From CAYUCJ01 sp049282265 (GTDB lineage Bacteria; Desulfobacterota; DSM-4660; Desulfatiglandales; Desulfatiglandaceae), in the NCBI GenBank assembly GCA_049282265.1, contig JBAPTR010000202.1, positions 1-14,357 on the forward strand: 14,357 nucleotides of DNA, in the 5' to 3' direction. The notes beneath the pieces were generated by a model that worked only from the letters and a program-made list of their open reading frames with translations, did no database searches and was not told the origin of the DNA. The position numbers and the translations under genes are program-made. Each line of letters begins with the position of its first letter. The stretch's first letter is position 1. Shown piece after piece: positions 7,134 through 14,129 of the stretch.

Positions 7134-7847
7134 TTAGATAGTCACCTGATCAAGCTCTTTGACGACGCTGATCCCTTTTTCTTTCATCTCTTTCAATGCC
7201 GCCTCCGTAGTCTTGGGAGCAACTCCCTTGCACAATCCCTCCACGACGGTCACCTTGTATCCGGCATTGGCGGCATCAACGGCGGTTGCCTTTACGCAGT
7301 AGTCCGTGGCAATCCCGTACACAATGACCTTCTGTATCCCGTTTCGCTTCAGGATCTTGTCCATCTCTGTTCTGTCCCCGCCATCGTCCTGAAACCCGGA
7401 GTAGCTGTCATATTTCGGATTCTTTCCCTTTTTTACAATCGCGAGGAACAGGTTGTTATTCACGAGCACCCGCGCATTCTGAGTCCCCTGGATGCAATGG
7501 GGCGGCCAGAGCACCTGCGTTTTCCCATTGATCTTGATGGCCTGAAAAGGCTTTTTCCCTGGATGGTTCGTGTAAAATGAAACGTGATTAGCGGGATGCC
7601 AATCCTGTGTCCCGAAAACAAGGAGCCCTTTTTGGGCCAGTGTCTTTGTAGCGTTTTCAACCTTTTCCACAAAGGCCTGATCCGTTCCGGCCACGGCAAG
7701 AGAGCCATTCTTCCACTGGGTGAAATCCCCCTGCATGTCCACCACGATCACACCAACTTTTTCCCCAGCTAGACAAACATTACCTGGGTCTGCCAGGAAT
7801 ACGCCACCACACACGAGCGCCATCAAAATGATCATCATTGTTTTCAT
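7134..7847 (-). CDS. pncA: Exported nicotinamidase
   Basis: 237 residues from the start chosen here. It hydrolyses nicotinamide to nicotinate and ammonia. The core matches E. coli PncA closely: VVDMQGDF with catalytic D37, QDWHPANH with metal ligands D82, H84 and H88, LWPPHC with H117, VKKGKNP with catalytic K140, and GIATDYCVK with nucleophile C184. Unlike the usual cytosolic enzyme, it has a hydrophobic N-terminal signal of about 27 residues (MKTMMIILMALVCGGVFLA...CLA/GEK), so it is predicted to act in the periplasm. The frame stays open for 17 codons upstream, but AAGGAG at 7861-7856 lies 8 nt before this ATG and within that longer reading, so the internal ATG is preferred. It lies between mmsA (140 bp) and the hydroxylase (21 bp), which argues for nicotinamide catabolism rather than NAD salvage. 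Confidence 0.88.
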   Translation of the reverse strand: MKTMMIILMALVCGGVFLADPGNVCLAGEKVGVIVVDMQGDFTQWKNGSLAVAGTDQAFVEKVENATKTLAQKGLLVFGTQDWHPANHVSFYTNHPGKKPFQAIKINGKTQVLWPPHCIQGTQNARVLVNNNLFLAIVKKGKNPKYDSYSGFQDDGGDRTEMDKILKRNGIQKVIVYGIATDYCVKATAVDAANAGYKVTVVEGLCKGVAPKTTEAALKEMKEKGISVVKELDQVTI

Positions 7848-7855
7848 ACCCATTT

Positions 7856-7861
7856 CTCCTT
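7856..7861 (-). promoter_or_regulatory. Ribosome binding site fixing the pncA start
   Basis: AAGGAG on the minus strand is 8 nt before the ATG at 7847-7845. It rules against the longer reading from 7898 and places the hydrophobic signal peptide at the very N-terminus. Confidence 0.7.
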
Positions 7862-7987
7862 TTCTCACCCGGATAATCCGGAACAAAAGGTTCATCATGC
7901 TCCCATCTGAGCCATGTTCAGTCTTACGCCTTGCTGCGCTCCTCCGCCGCTAAAGACCATATTCCGATCGTCAAGCAAACGAGGAAA

Positions 7988-9472
7988 TTACACCCAGCGG
8001 GTCGTGACAGTCTTTTCATCCATGAACAGCCGCATGGAGGCCATTCGTGATTTGGCCGTGCCCACAAAGGATTCCCGACGGGAACCTAAAGGGAAAAACG
8101 CGTAGGGTTGTGGAACTCCCACATTGACACCCACATTGCCCACGTTGACCTCCCTGATAAATTTGCGGGCATTCTTGCCGCTCGCGGTCATGATAGAGGC
8201 CGAATGTCCGAGGTTGGTCTTTGTATTGATCCACTCAATCACCTCGTCCAGATTGTCCGCCCTGATCAGGGCTGCAACGGGGCCGAAGGCCTCTTCCTTG
8301 GCCATGGGCATGTCCACGTTCACACCTTCGAGGATCGTGGGTCCCAGAAAATTCCCGTCCGGATAACCCGATGCCTTGACACCCCTCCCGTCGAGCACCA
8401 TTTTGGCTCCATCGGCAAGGGAGGCCTCTATCCAATGCAGGACTTTATCACGGCCCTGCATCGTTGTCATGGGACCCAGTTGTGTCTCTTGATCCAGCCC
8501 ATAACCCATTTTCATGGTGGCGGCCGCTTGTTTGAAACCTTCCTTTATTTCATCATACCGGTCACCCAAAACCACCACATTGTCCACGCCAAGACAGCGT
8601 TGACCCGCCATGCCGAAGCATGACCGCATGAGCCACTCCGTCCCGGTCTCCATGTCGGCGTCGGGCATGATCACCAGGTGGTTTTTTCCGTTGCCGTTTA
8701 TGGATGAGGTCTTCCCGAGTTTTCCGCACAATTCGAAAAGTTCGTGTCCCGCGCGATTGGACCCGATAAAACCGACACCCTTTATCTCCGGTTGCTCCAG
8801 TATCATCTTGTTGACAGCCCTCCCGCCGTGGACCAGATTGATCACACCCGGAGGGAATCCGACTTCCTGAGCCACCCGACAAATGGCCTCCGCCGCCACG
8901 GGGTCCTGGCGACTGGGGCTCACCACCACCGTACATCCCGCTGCCAGGGCATAGGGCACGAAAGAGGACCAGGCATGCATGGGGATATTCCCCGGCGAGA
9001 TGATCAAAAAGGCCCCCAGGGGCTCCCATATCAGATATTCGTCTATGCCGTTGGCCAGCTGGTCCAGGTGTTCGTTCTGGCGCACCAGGCCATAAGCCGC
9101 GGAACAGGCTGACTCGATATTCTCAATGACCCGTCTGACGGAACCGATGGCCTCACCGATGGTTCTGCCATGGTCCTGTGTCAGGATACGCGTCAACTCA
9201 TCAAAATGATCTTCGAACTTGGCCCGCATATCAAAGAGCATTTTGGCCCTCTCCCGCAGGGGAAAGTCCTTCCAGGTCTGAAAGGCCTTATGCGCTGCCT
9301 GAACAGCAGCCATAGCTTCGTCACTGGTGGCCGTCGGAAACTCGGCGATCACTTCACCTGTCGCGGGATTGCGGTCTTTTTCCATTTTGCCTGATTTGGA
9401 CGCGACCCACTCCCCGTTTATAAGAAGCCGAAGCTCTCCATAATGTTTTTTTACTTCCGGTAGTATTGCCAT
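7988..9472 (-). CDS. mmsA: CoA-acylating methylmalonate-semialdehyde dehydrogenase family protein
   Basis: 494 residues, normal for the family. MmsA enzymes oxidise methylmalonate or malonate semialdehyde with NAD and CoA, releasing CO2 and an acyl-CoA. Diagnostic features are the nucleophile C293 in GQRC with the adjacent R292, a second arginine pair R113/R114 before IENIE that matches the carboxylate-binding region of Bacillus IolA, GKNHLVIMPDAD (262-273), and the C-terminal NVGVPQPYAFFPLGSR block. The general-base Glu of hydrolytic aldehyde dehydrogenases is replaced by N259 in my alignment, as expected for a CoA-dependent enzyme. The usual KPSE nucleotide-binding motif reads SPSR (185-188), which is unusual. 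The ATG has AGGAG (9483-9479) 6 nt upstream. In this locus the likely substrate is 2-formylglutarate, giving glutaryl-CoA; that is inference from chemistry and context. A role in valine or inositol breakdown remains the alternative. Confidence 0.85.
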   Translation of the reverse strand: MAILPEVKKHYGELRLLINGEWVASKSGKMEKDRNPATGEVIAEFPTATSDEAMAAVQAAHKAFQTWKDFPLRERAKMLFDMRAKFEDHFDELTRILTQDHGRTIGEAIGSVRRVIENIESACSAAYGLVRQNEHLDQLANGIDEYLIWEPLGAFLIISPGNIPMHAWSSFVPYALAAGCTVVVSPSRQDPVAAEAICRVAQEVGFPPGVINLVHGGRAVNKMILEQPEIKGVGFIGSNRAGHELFELCGKLGKTSSINGNGKNHLVIMPDADMETGTEWLMRSCFGMAGQRCLGVDNVVVLGDRYDEIKEGFKQAAATMKMGYGLDQETQLGPMTTMQGRDKVLHWIEASLADGAKMVLDGRGVKASGYPDGNFLGPTILEGVNVDMPMAKEEAFGPVAALIRADNLDEVIEWINTKTNLGHSASIMTASGKNARKFIREVNVGNVGVNVGVPQPYAFFPLGSRRESFVGTAKSRMASMRLFMDEKTVTTRWV

Positions 9473-9539
9473 TATTTTCTCCTTTCTCTGCCCTCCTCCT
9501 CCGCCTCTTTACTTACCTAGTGAGGAAACGAGGGGCTTC

Positions 9540-9570
9540 CTTATATAATTTCGACCAATCCCGTTGAAAT
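9540..9570 (-). promoter_or_regulatory. Candidate promoter overlapped by a palindromic operator for mmsA-pncA-hydroxylase
   Basis: On the minus strand TTCAAC (9568-9563) and TATAAG (9545-9540) are separated by 17 nt, a plausible sigma-70-type pair about 70 bp before the mmsA start. An inverted repeat ATTTCGAC-N7-GTTGAAAT (9548-9570, one mismatch) covers the -35 element and spacer. Its position suits an operator for the GntR-type regulator encoded just upstream. Both are inferences from pattern only. Confidence 0.35.
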
Positions 9571-9610
9571 CGCAAAAAGGCCGTCCATGGGCATGATAAT
9601 GACTTCCGAC

Positions 9611-9902
9611 GAAGTCGTCTCTTCTGCCGAAGTCAACGCGCCGGGCGTGAGGCTCTTTTTCAGACCCTTTCTCATAGTGCGTTTGGCACCAAACACCAAC
9701 ATGGACGGCTATTTGGGGTTTACGCCTCCTGAAGCCCTGGCACTCTCTAATGGCTACCCTTAAAACCCCAAATGGGCGTCCATCTCCTCCGAAGTGTTTA
9801 GAGAGCGTCTGAAAAAGAGTGTCAGGTTCTGCCCAATGCCACCATTACCTTCGTTGCTCATAGGCTGCTGTTTGCGGCATAAAACAGCTTTTTATAAATC
9901 AT
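9611..9902 (+). repeat. Large structured palindromic repeat, type A, copy 3
   Basis: This copy lies between mmsA and the regulator gene. The head is diverged: the CTCAGG hairpin is lost, and a GACTTC-CGAC-GAAGTC hairpin lies at 9601-9616. The outer arms CTCTTTTTCAGAC (9653-9665) and GTCTGAAAAAGAG (9807-9819) pair perfectly for 13 bp, and the pairing then continues with one mismatch and one wobble. The inner arms carry ATTTGGGGTTTA (9711-9722) and AAACCCCAAAT. The tail GGCATAAAACAGCTTTTTATAAATCA contains the TGA stop of the regulator gene (9899-9901). Confidence 0.85.
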
Positions 9903-10564
9903 TTATTTGCCTCACATACCTCTCCAACGGAATTGCACAAGACCGTAAGGGCATTCAGCACGTGTTCTTTCATCAATTTGCAGGCGGAAAATGTGTTTTT
10001 CTCTTTTATTGCATCCAATATTTCCAAATGGTAATGCAGTGAGGATTGGAGGTGATCCCTCTGCTGGAGTGTTTTGTAACTAAACATGGTCACCTGGTTG
10101 TGGAGATGTGACGCAATGGTTTTCAACCTGGTATTTCCCGAGATTTCCATGATGACCTTGTGAAAGGTTCCGTGGAGCCTTTGGTACTTGATGACATCGA
10201 AAGGCTCTTCCGTCACACACGCATCCATCCCTTTCACAAGTGATTCCAGCCGCACTATTTCCTTTTCCGTGATGACCTCCATGGCCAGGCCAACGGCCAT
10301 TTCATACAACGTCGCTTTCAGGGTGTATATCTCCCACATGTCCTTTTCCGTCATCTCCGGGACAAAGACCCCCCGGCGTGGCTTTCTGATAACCAGTCCG
10401 GTGGCCTCCAAGGCCTTCAGGGCTTCCCGAACAGGGGGACGGCTGATGTCCAGGCGCTGGGAGATCTCCTCTTCCTTGAGCTGTTCTCCGGGCAGAAACC
10501 GGCCCGTGACAATCCATTCCTGTATATTGCGTTTCGCGATGTCTGCTATTGATTCAAGTTTCAT
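9899..10564 (-). CDS. GntR-family transcriptional regulator, FCD (FadR) subfamily
   Basis: 221 residues. The N-terminal winged helix-turn-helix (about 8-70) has the GntR signature G..L.E..I...L.ISR.PVREAL.AL...GLV, followed by RRGVFV. The C-terminal all-helical FCD ligand domain (about 78-210) keeps the usual metal-site histidines, likely H135 (FHKVI), H179 (HLEILDAI) and H201 (MKEHV). Such proteins usually repress catabolic operons and release DNA on binding a carboxylate effector. Here nicotinate, 6-hydroxynicotinate or a glutarate-type intermediate would be reasonable ligands, but this is inferred. It follows livF by 57 bp on the same strand and has only a weak ribosome binding site. A G/C-rich hairpin lies just before it. 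The stop codon is inside repeat copy 3. Confidence 0.88.
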   Translation of the reverse strand: MKLESIADIAKRNIQEWIVTGRFLPGEQLKEEEISQRLDISRPPVREALKALEATGLVIRKPRRGVFVPEMTEKDMWEIYTLKATLYEMAVGLAMEVITEKEIVRLESLVKGMDACVTEEPFDVIKYQRLHGTFHKVIMEISGNTRLKTIASHLHNQVTMFSYKTLQQRDHLQSSLHYHLEILDAIKEKNTFSACKLMKEHVLNALTVLCNSVGEVCEANK

Positions 10565-10575
10565 GGTCTTTTACA

Positions 10576-10593
10576 GCCCCCGGCTAAGGGGGC
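10576..10593 (-). other. G/C-rich hairpin between livF and the regulator gene
   Basis: GCCCCC (10576-10581) and GGGGGC (10588-10593) form a perfect 6-bp stem with a 6-nt loop. On the transcribed sense the stem is followed by TGTAAAAG, not a T-run, so it does not look like a simple intrinsic terminator. It ends 11 nt before the regulator start and could limit translation or uncouple regulator expression from the transporter. Confidence 0.4.
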
Positions 10594-10621
10594 ATCCTCA
10601 CAATTCGATACCCTAAAAGGC

Positions 10622-11353
10622 CTATACGGCAAGATGCATCTCACAAACATCGTCTGATAGTCTGCCGATTTCATCATCAAAGCAGATATGCCCGTGATCC
10701 ACAATATAGGCCTTGTCGCAAATGGTCCTGGCAAAATTCAGGTTCTGTTCCGCAAGGAGTATGGAAACACCTTCACCTTTGAGTTTCGTGATGGCGCTCC
10801 CGAGCTGATCCACAATGACCGGGGCGAGACCCTCCGATGGTTCGTCCAGAATAATGAGTTTCGGATTTCCCATCAAGGTGCGCGCAATGGTCAGCATCTG
10901 CTGTTCACCCCCGCTCATCTGTCCGCCCGGACGGTTTTTCATGCCCCCCAGATTCGGAAAAAGTTCAAACAAACGCTCGGGAGTCCACGAGTCAAAGCCT
11001 TCAGGGGCCGGTCTTCTGCCCACCTCGAGGTTTTCCATAATGGTGAGACCGGTAAAGATACGCCTGTCTTCAGGTACATACCCGAGTCCCTTGGCACATA
11101 TCTTGTATGAAGGCAAACCCACCAGGGGCCGGCCTTCAAAAAATATTTCCCCGCTCTTTGGACAGACAATACCCATAATACTCTTCAGGGTAGTGCTCTT
11201 CCCCACTCCATTTCGTCCCAAGAGGACCCCCACCTGGCCTTTTTCCATTTTCAGGCTGAGATCTATGAGGATATGAGCCTTGCCATAGAAGCTGTTGATG
11301 GCCTGCACAACAAGCATCCCGTGCCCACCATTATCCCTTTCTGTCTCCGGCAT
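10622..11353 (-). CDS. livF: Branched-chain amino-acid type ABC transporter ATP-binding protein LivF
   Basis: 243 residues. A cytoplasmic ATPase of the hydrophobic amino-acid transporter (HAAT) family. Visible motifs are Walker A GRNGVGKST (46-54), the Q-loop region ending PEDRRIF (95-100), signature MSGGEQQ (146-152), Walker B LIILDEP (166-172) and AEQNLNFA, with the LivF-typical Q203 at the switch position. The start overlaps the livG stop (TGATG), and GGAGGG lies 9 nt before it. The alternative M13 would give the more usual LivF N-terminus but has a poorer ribosome binding site. The substrate is not evident from sequence; next to this catabolic locus it may carry nicotinate, a related ring compound or a dicarboxylate instead of an amino acid. 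Confidence 0.92.
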   Translation of the reverse strand: MPETERDNGGHGMLVVQAINSFYGKAHILIDLSLKMEKGQVGVLLGRNGVGKSTTLKSIMGIVCPKSGEIFFEGRPLVGLPSYKICAKGLGYVPEDRRIFTGLTIMENLEVGRRPAPEGFDSWTPERLFELFPNLGGMKNRPGGQMSGGEQQMLTIARTLMGNPKLIILDEPSEGLAPVIVDQLGSAITKLKGEGVSILLAEQNLNFARTICDKAYIVDHGHICFDDEIGRLSDDVCEMHLAV

Positions 11354-12132
11354 CAGTGAGGACCCTCCGTAGCCCCTTGGGCAGGTACGTCACAAGTGCC
11401 GAAATAGATCCTGCGGACCTCGTCATTATCCCGCACTTCCTGCGGCGTGCCTTCGGCGATCAGTTCACCGTAGTTCAATACGATGATCCGGTCTGCGTGG
11501 GCAAAGACCACGTCCATATCATGTTCGGTAAAAAGGACCCCAATGGACCGGTCCCGGACAATGGTTGCAGTCAATTCCATGAGTTTCAAGCGTTCCTTGG
11601 TTCCCATGCCGGCGGTGGGCTCATCCATCAACAACAATTTCGGCCTGTTGGCCAGGGCGATGGCCAGCTCAACGCGTTTGAGATCACCGTAGGCCAGGAT
11701 CCCGCAGGGGCGATTGTGCTGTTCTTCCACACCGACGAGCTCGAGAAGTTCCATGGCTTCATCCCGGTAGAGTCCGGAGGTCTTTCTAACAATGGATCGC
11801 AGACGCCTACGATTAGAAAGGAAGACCATCTGGACATTTTCCAGGACAGTCATGGAGGGAAAAGTGGCGGTCACCTGGAATGTCCTGCCGACACCCAAAG
11901 ACCAGACGTGTCTCGGCCTCATGCCCGCAGTTTCTCGCCCGAGCACCCTGATGGTTCCGTGGTCCGGCCGAAGTTGCCCGTTTATCAGGTTAAAGCAGGT
12001 GGACTTCCCTGCACCATTGGGACCGATCATGGCGAGCAGCCGGCCCTCATCCAATGTGAAATCCACATCGTTCACAGCTCTGACACCGCCGAATGACTTG
12101 GATAACTTGGAGACTTCCAATACCTTTGACAT
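11353..12132 (-). CDS. livG: Branched-chain amino-acid type ABC transporter ATP-binding protein LivG
   Basis: 259 residues. The second ATPase of the importer. Walker A is GPNGAGKST (37-45), the Q-loop region is GRTFQ (82-86), the signature is a degenerate LAYGDLKRVELA (146-157), Walker B is LLLMDEP (166-172) and the switch histidine is H204 (TEHDMDVVF). The LAYGD signature replaces the usual LSYGQQ/LPYGQQ of LivG proteins; Gly is kept but Gln is not. The ATG follows the livHM stop directly (TAGATG), and livF starts on the livG stop codon, so the three genes form one tightly coupled transcript. Confidence 0.92.
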   Translation of the reverse strand: MSKVLEVSKLSKSFGGVRAVNDVDFTLDEGRLLAMIGPNGAGKSTCFNLINGQLRPDHGTIRVLGRETAGMRPRHVWSLGVGRTFQVTATFPSMTVLENVQMVFLSNRRRLRSIVRKTSGLYRDEAMELLELVGVEEQHNRPCGILAYGDLKRVELAIALANRPKLLLMDEPTAGMGTKERLKLMELTATIVRDRSIGVLFTEHDMDVVFAHADRIIVLNYGELIAEGTPQEVRDNDEVRRIYFGTCDVPAQGATEGPH

Positions 12133-14001
12133 CTATTGAATCCCAGCTTCCTTTTTCTTTCGGTTCCCAAAATACCGGCCGAACCGATTGTTAAAATACC
12201 CCGCTATCCCTTGTGGAAAAGCAACCACCAGGAAGATAAAAATACAACCCAGGATCAACCGCCAGAACGCGATATGGGAGATCTTGTCCTCAAGCCAGAT
12301 GAAAGCACTGGAACCTACAAGAGGACCGGAAATGTTCTCTATGCCGCCAAGCAAGACGCTCAAGAGTATGTCAAATGACCTTGAGATGGACATCTCATCA
12401 GGGAAGATGCTCCCTTTTGAGAAGACGTAAATCCCGCCTGCAAGGCCTGCGAACGCTCCGGCCACCGCGAATGAAAACCACTGGTGACGCTTCACGTTGA
12501 TCCCTATGGAATCGGCTCTCAACCCGGAATCCCGGCAGGCTCGCATGGTATAGCCGAAAGGGGTAAACAAGAGGTATCGCAACGCCAGAATCCCCCCGAC
12601 GGAGATGAGCAGCGTAAGATAATAGAATACCAGTTCATTGCTTGCCCACTGAGAGGGCCATATGCCCAGGATCCCGTCATCCCCCCCGGTAAACCCACCC
12701 CATTGGAATACGATTGACCAGCAGATCTGAGCGAAGGCCAGGGTCAGCATGGCCAGGTAAACACCCGACAGTCGCACGCAGAACCATCCTATAATGAGTG
12801 CAAGGAGCCCCATGCAGACGGGGGCGAGAAGGAGGGCCAATTCCATGGGCGTGTTCACGTGTTGTATCAGGAGTGCGGCCGCATAGGCACCTCCCCCGAA
12901 AAACGCGGCGTGTCCAAAGGAAACCATCCCCCCCGGCCCCATCATGAAATAGAGGCTCATGCAGGCCAGGGCAAAAATGGCGATCTCACCGAAGAGGACC
13001 ATTTGATATTTTCCCGCATATACAGGGAGCAGGACCAGCAACAGAAGCAATGCCAGGCCTATCAACCGCATCTTTGTGGAGGCAGGTCTCATGATGGTTT
13101 CAAAGGATTCCTCAGCCGCTGATTCCTGAGCTTCCTCTTTCCCAAGAAAACCGTAGGGACGGATGACCAGAACAACGGCCATCACAAGAAACATCATGAC
13201 GAGGGTGCTCTGGGGCAGGAATAGGACACCGAAGGAACTCAGTTCACCGATGACCACCGCCGCAAGGAATGCGCCGGGGATACTCCCCATCCCTCCCACC
13301 ACAACGACAACGAATGCGGCGGCAAGGACATTCATGTCCATCAGGAGATCCGCTCCACCTTTCGGCAGCTGGATAGCTCCGCCCAATCCGGCCAGAAACG
13401 AGCCAAGAAAAACCACGCTGGTGAAAAGCCATTTCTGGTTCACTCCCAGGGCACTCAGCATTTCTCTGTCTTCGGTTGCGGCGCGCACAAGGACGCCCCA
13501 TCTCGTGCGATTCAGCAGAAACCAGATGGCAATCAAGACGAATAGAGCGGCGATGATCAGGACCAGATCATACACCGGCATGAGGGTGCCCAGAATGTTT
13601 ATACTTCCATCCAACCCCGGAGCCCTGGGTCCCAGCAGATCTTCCGGGCCAAATACCCAGCGCGCCAGATCCTGAATGACCAGGACCACGGCAAAGGTCG
13701 CCATGAGGAGGAAGAGCTCCGGCGCACGATACAAACGCCTCAGAAGCAATACTTCAACGATAACACCCAGGAAGCCCACGGCCAATGATGCCACCAGGAT
13801 CCCCGTCCAGAAGGAAAAAGCGCCATGGGAAAGAAAGGCAATTACAAAATAGGCCACGTAGGCCCCGATCATATAGAAAGAGCCATGTGCCATATTGACA
13901 ATCCGGGTCACACCGAAGATGAGTGAAAGCCCTGATGCTACAAAAAAAAGTGTGGCCGCGTCTGAAAGACCAGTCAAGAACTGTACAATATAGAAACCCA
14001 A
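12133..14001 (-). CDS. livHM: Fused branched-chain amino-acid type ABC transporter permease LivH-LivM
   Basis: 622 residues, twice the length of a single permease. Residues 1 to about 285 form a LivH unit (N-terminal GLSLIFGVTRIVNMAHGSFYM and the cytoplasmic-loop motif RAATEDREMLSALGVN at 173-188). A charged linker (about 288-309) is followed by a LivM unit with GMVSFGHAAFFGGG and the loop motif MRACRDSGLRADSIGIN. Many hydrophobic helices are visible in each half, so the one chain should form the whole membrane channel. The start is TTG, supported by GAGGAAG at 14014-14008 and by the correct N-terminal LivH sequence. No periplasmic substrate-binding protein gene is present in the window; it may lie beyond the right edge or elsewhere. 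Confidence 0.92.
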   Translation of the reverse strand: MGFYIVQFLTGLSDAATLFFVASGLSLIFGVTRIVNMAHGSFYMIGAYVAYFVIAFLSHGAFSFWTGILVASLAVGFLGVIVEVLLLRRLYRAPELFLLMATFAVVLVIQDLARWVFGPEDLLGPRAPGLDGSINILGTLMPVYDLVLIIAALFVLIAIWFLLNRTRWGVLVRAATEDREMLSALGVNQKWLFTSVVFLGSFLAGLGGAIQLPKGGADLLMDMNVLAAAFVVVVVGGMGSIPGAFLAAVVIGELSSFGVLFLPQSTLVMMFLVMAVVLVIRPYGFLGKEEAQESAAEESFETIMRPASTKMRLIGLALLLLLVLLPVYAGKYQMVLFGEIAIFALACMSLYFMMGPGGMVSFGHAAFFGGGAYAAALLIQHVNTPMELALLLAPVCMGLLALIIGWFCVRLSGVYLAMLTLAFAQICWSIVFQWGGFTGGDDGILGIWPSQWASNELVFYYLTLLISVGGILALRYLLFTPFGYTMRACRDSGLRADSIGINVKRHQWFSFAVAGAFAGLAGGIYVFSKGSIFPDEMSISRSFDILLSVLLGGIENISGPLVGSSAFIWLEDKISHIAFWRLILGCIFIFLVVAFPQGIAGYFNNRFGRYFGNRKKKEAGIQ

Positions 14002-14007
14002 AATCTA

Positions 14008-14014
14008 CTTCCTC
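14008..14014 (-). promoter_or_regulatory. Ribosome binding site fixing the TTG start of livHM
   Basis: GAGGAAG on the minus strand is 6 nt before the TTG at 14001-13999. No ATG is available near the expected N-terminus. Confidence 0.7.
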
Positions 14015-14129
14015 TGCCTGTAGAAAAACTCAAAACCTGATCTTATCTGTCCAAAAACGATATGAGTGAGCGATTGAACCGCTATCAATGCCGGCTCAAA
14101 GGGGCCATCGCTCCGAAAACCTGGAGTGG

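Noticed and set aside
7773..7847. Lipoprotein signal in pncA
   Set aside because: The cysteines in ALVC and GNVC lack the small residue required at -1 of a lipobox; a signal peptidase I site after CLA fits better.
7848..7898. Longer N-terminus for pncA from the ATG at 7898
   Set aside because: The good ribosome binding site (7861-7856) lies inside that extension, and the extension would put charged residues before the signal peptide.
10576..10593. Terminator after livF
   Set aside because: The G/C stem lacks a following T-run on the transcribed strand and lies just before the start of the next co-directional gene.
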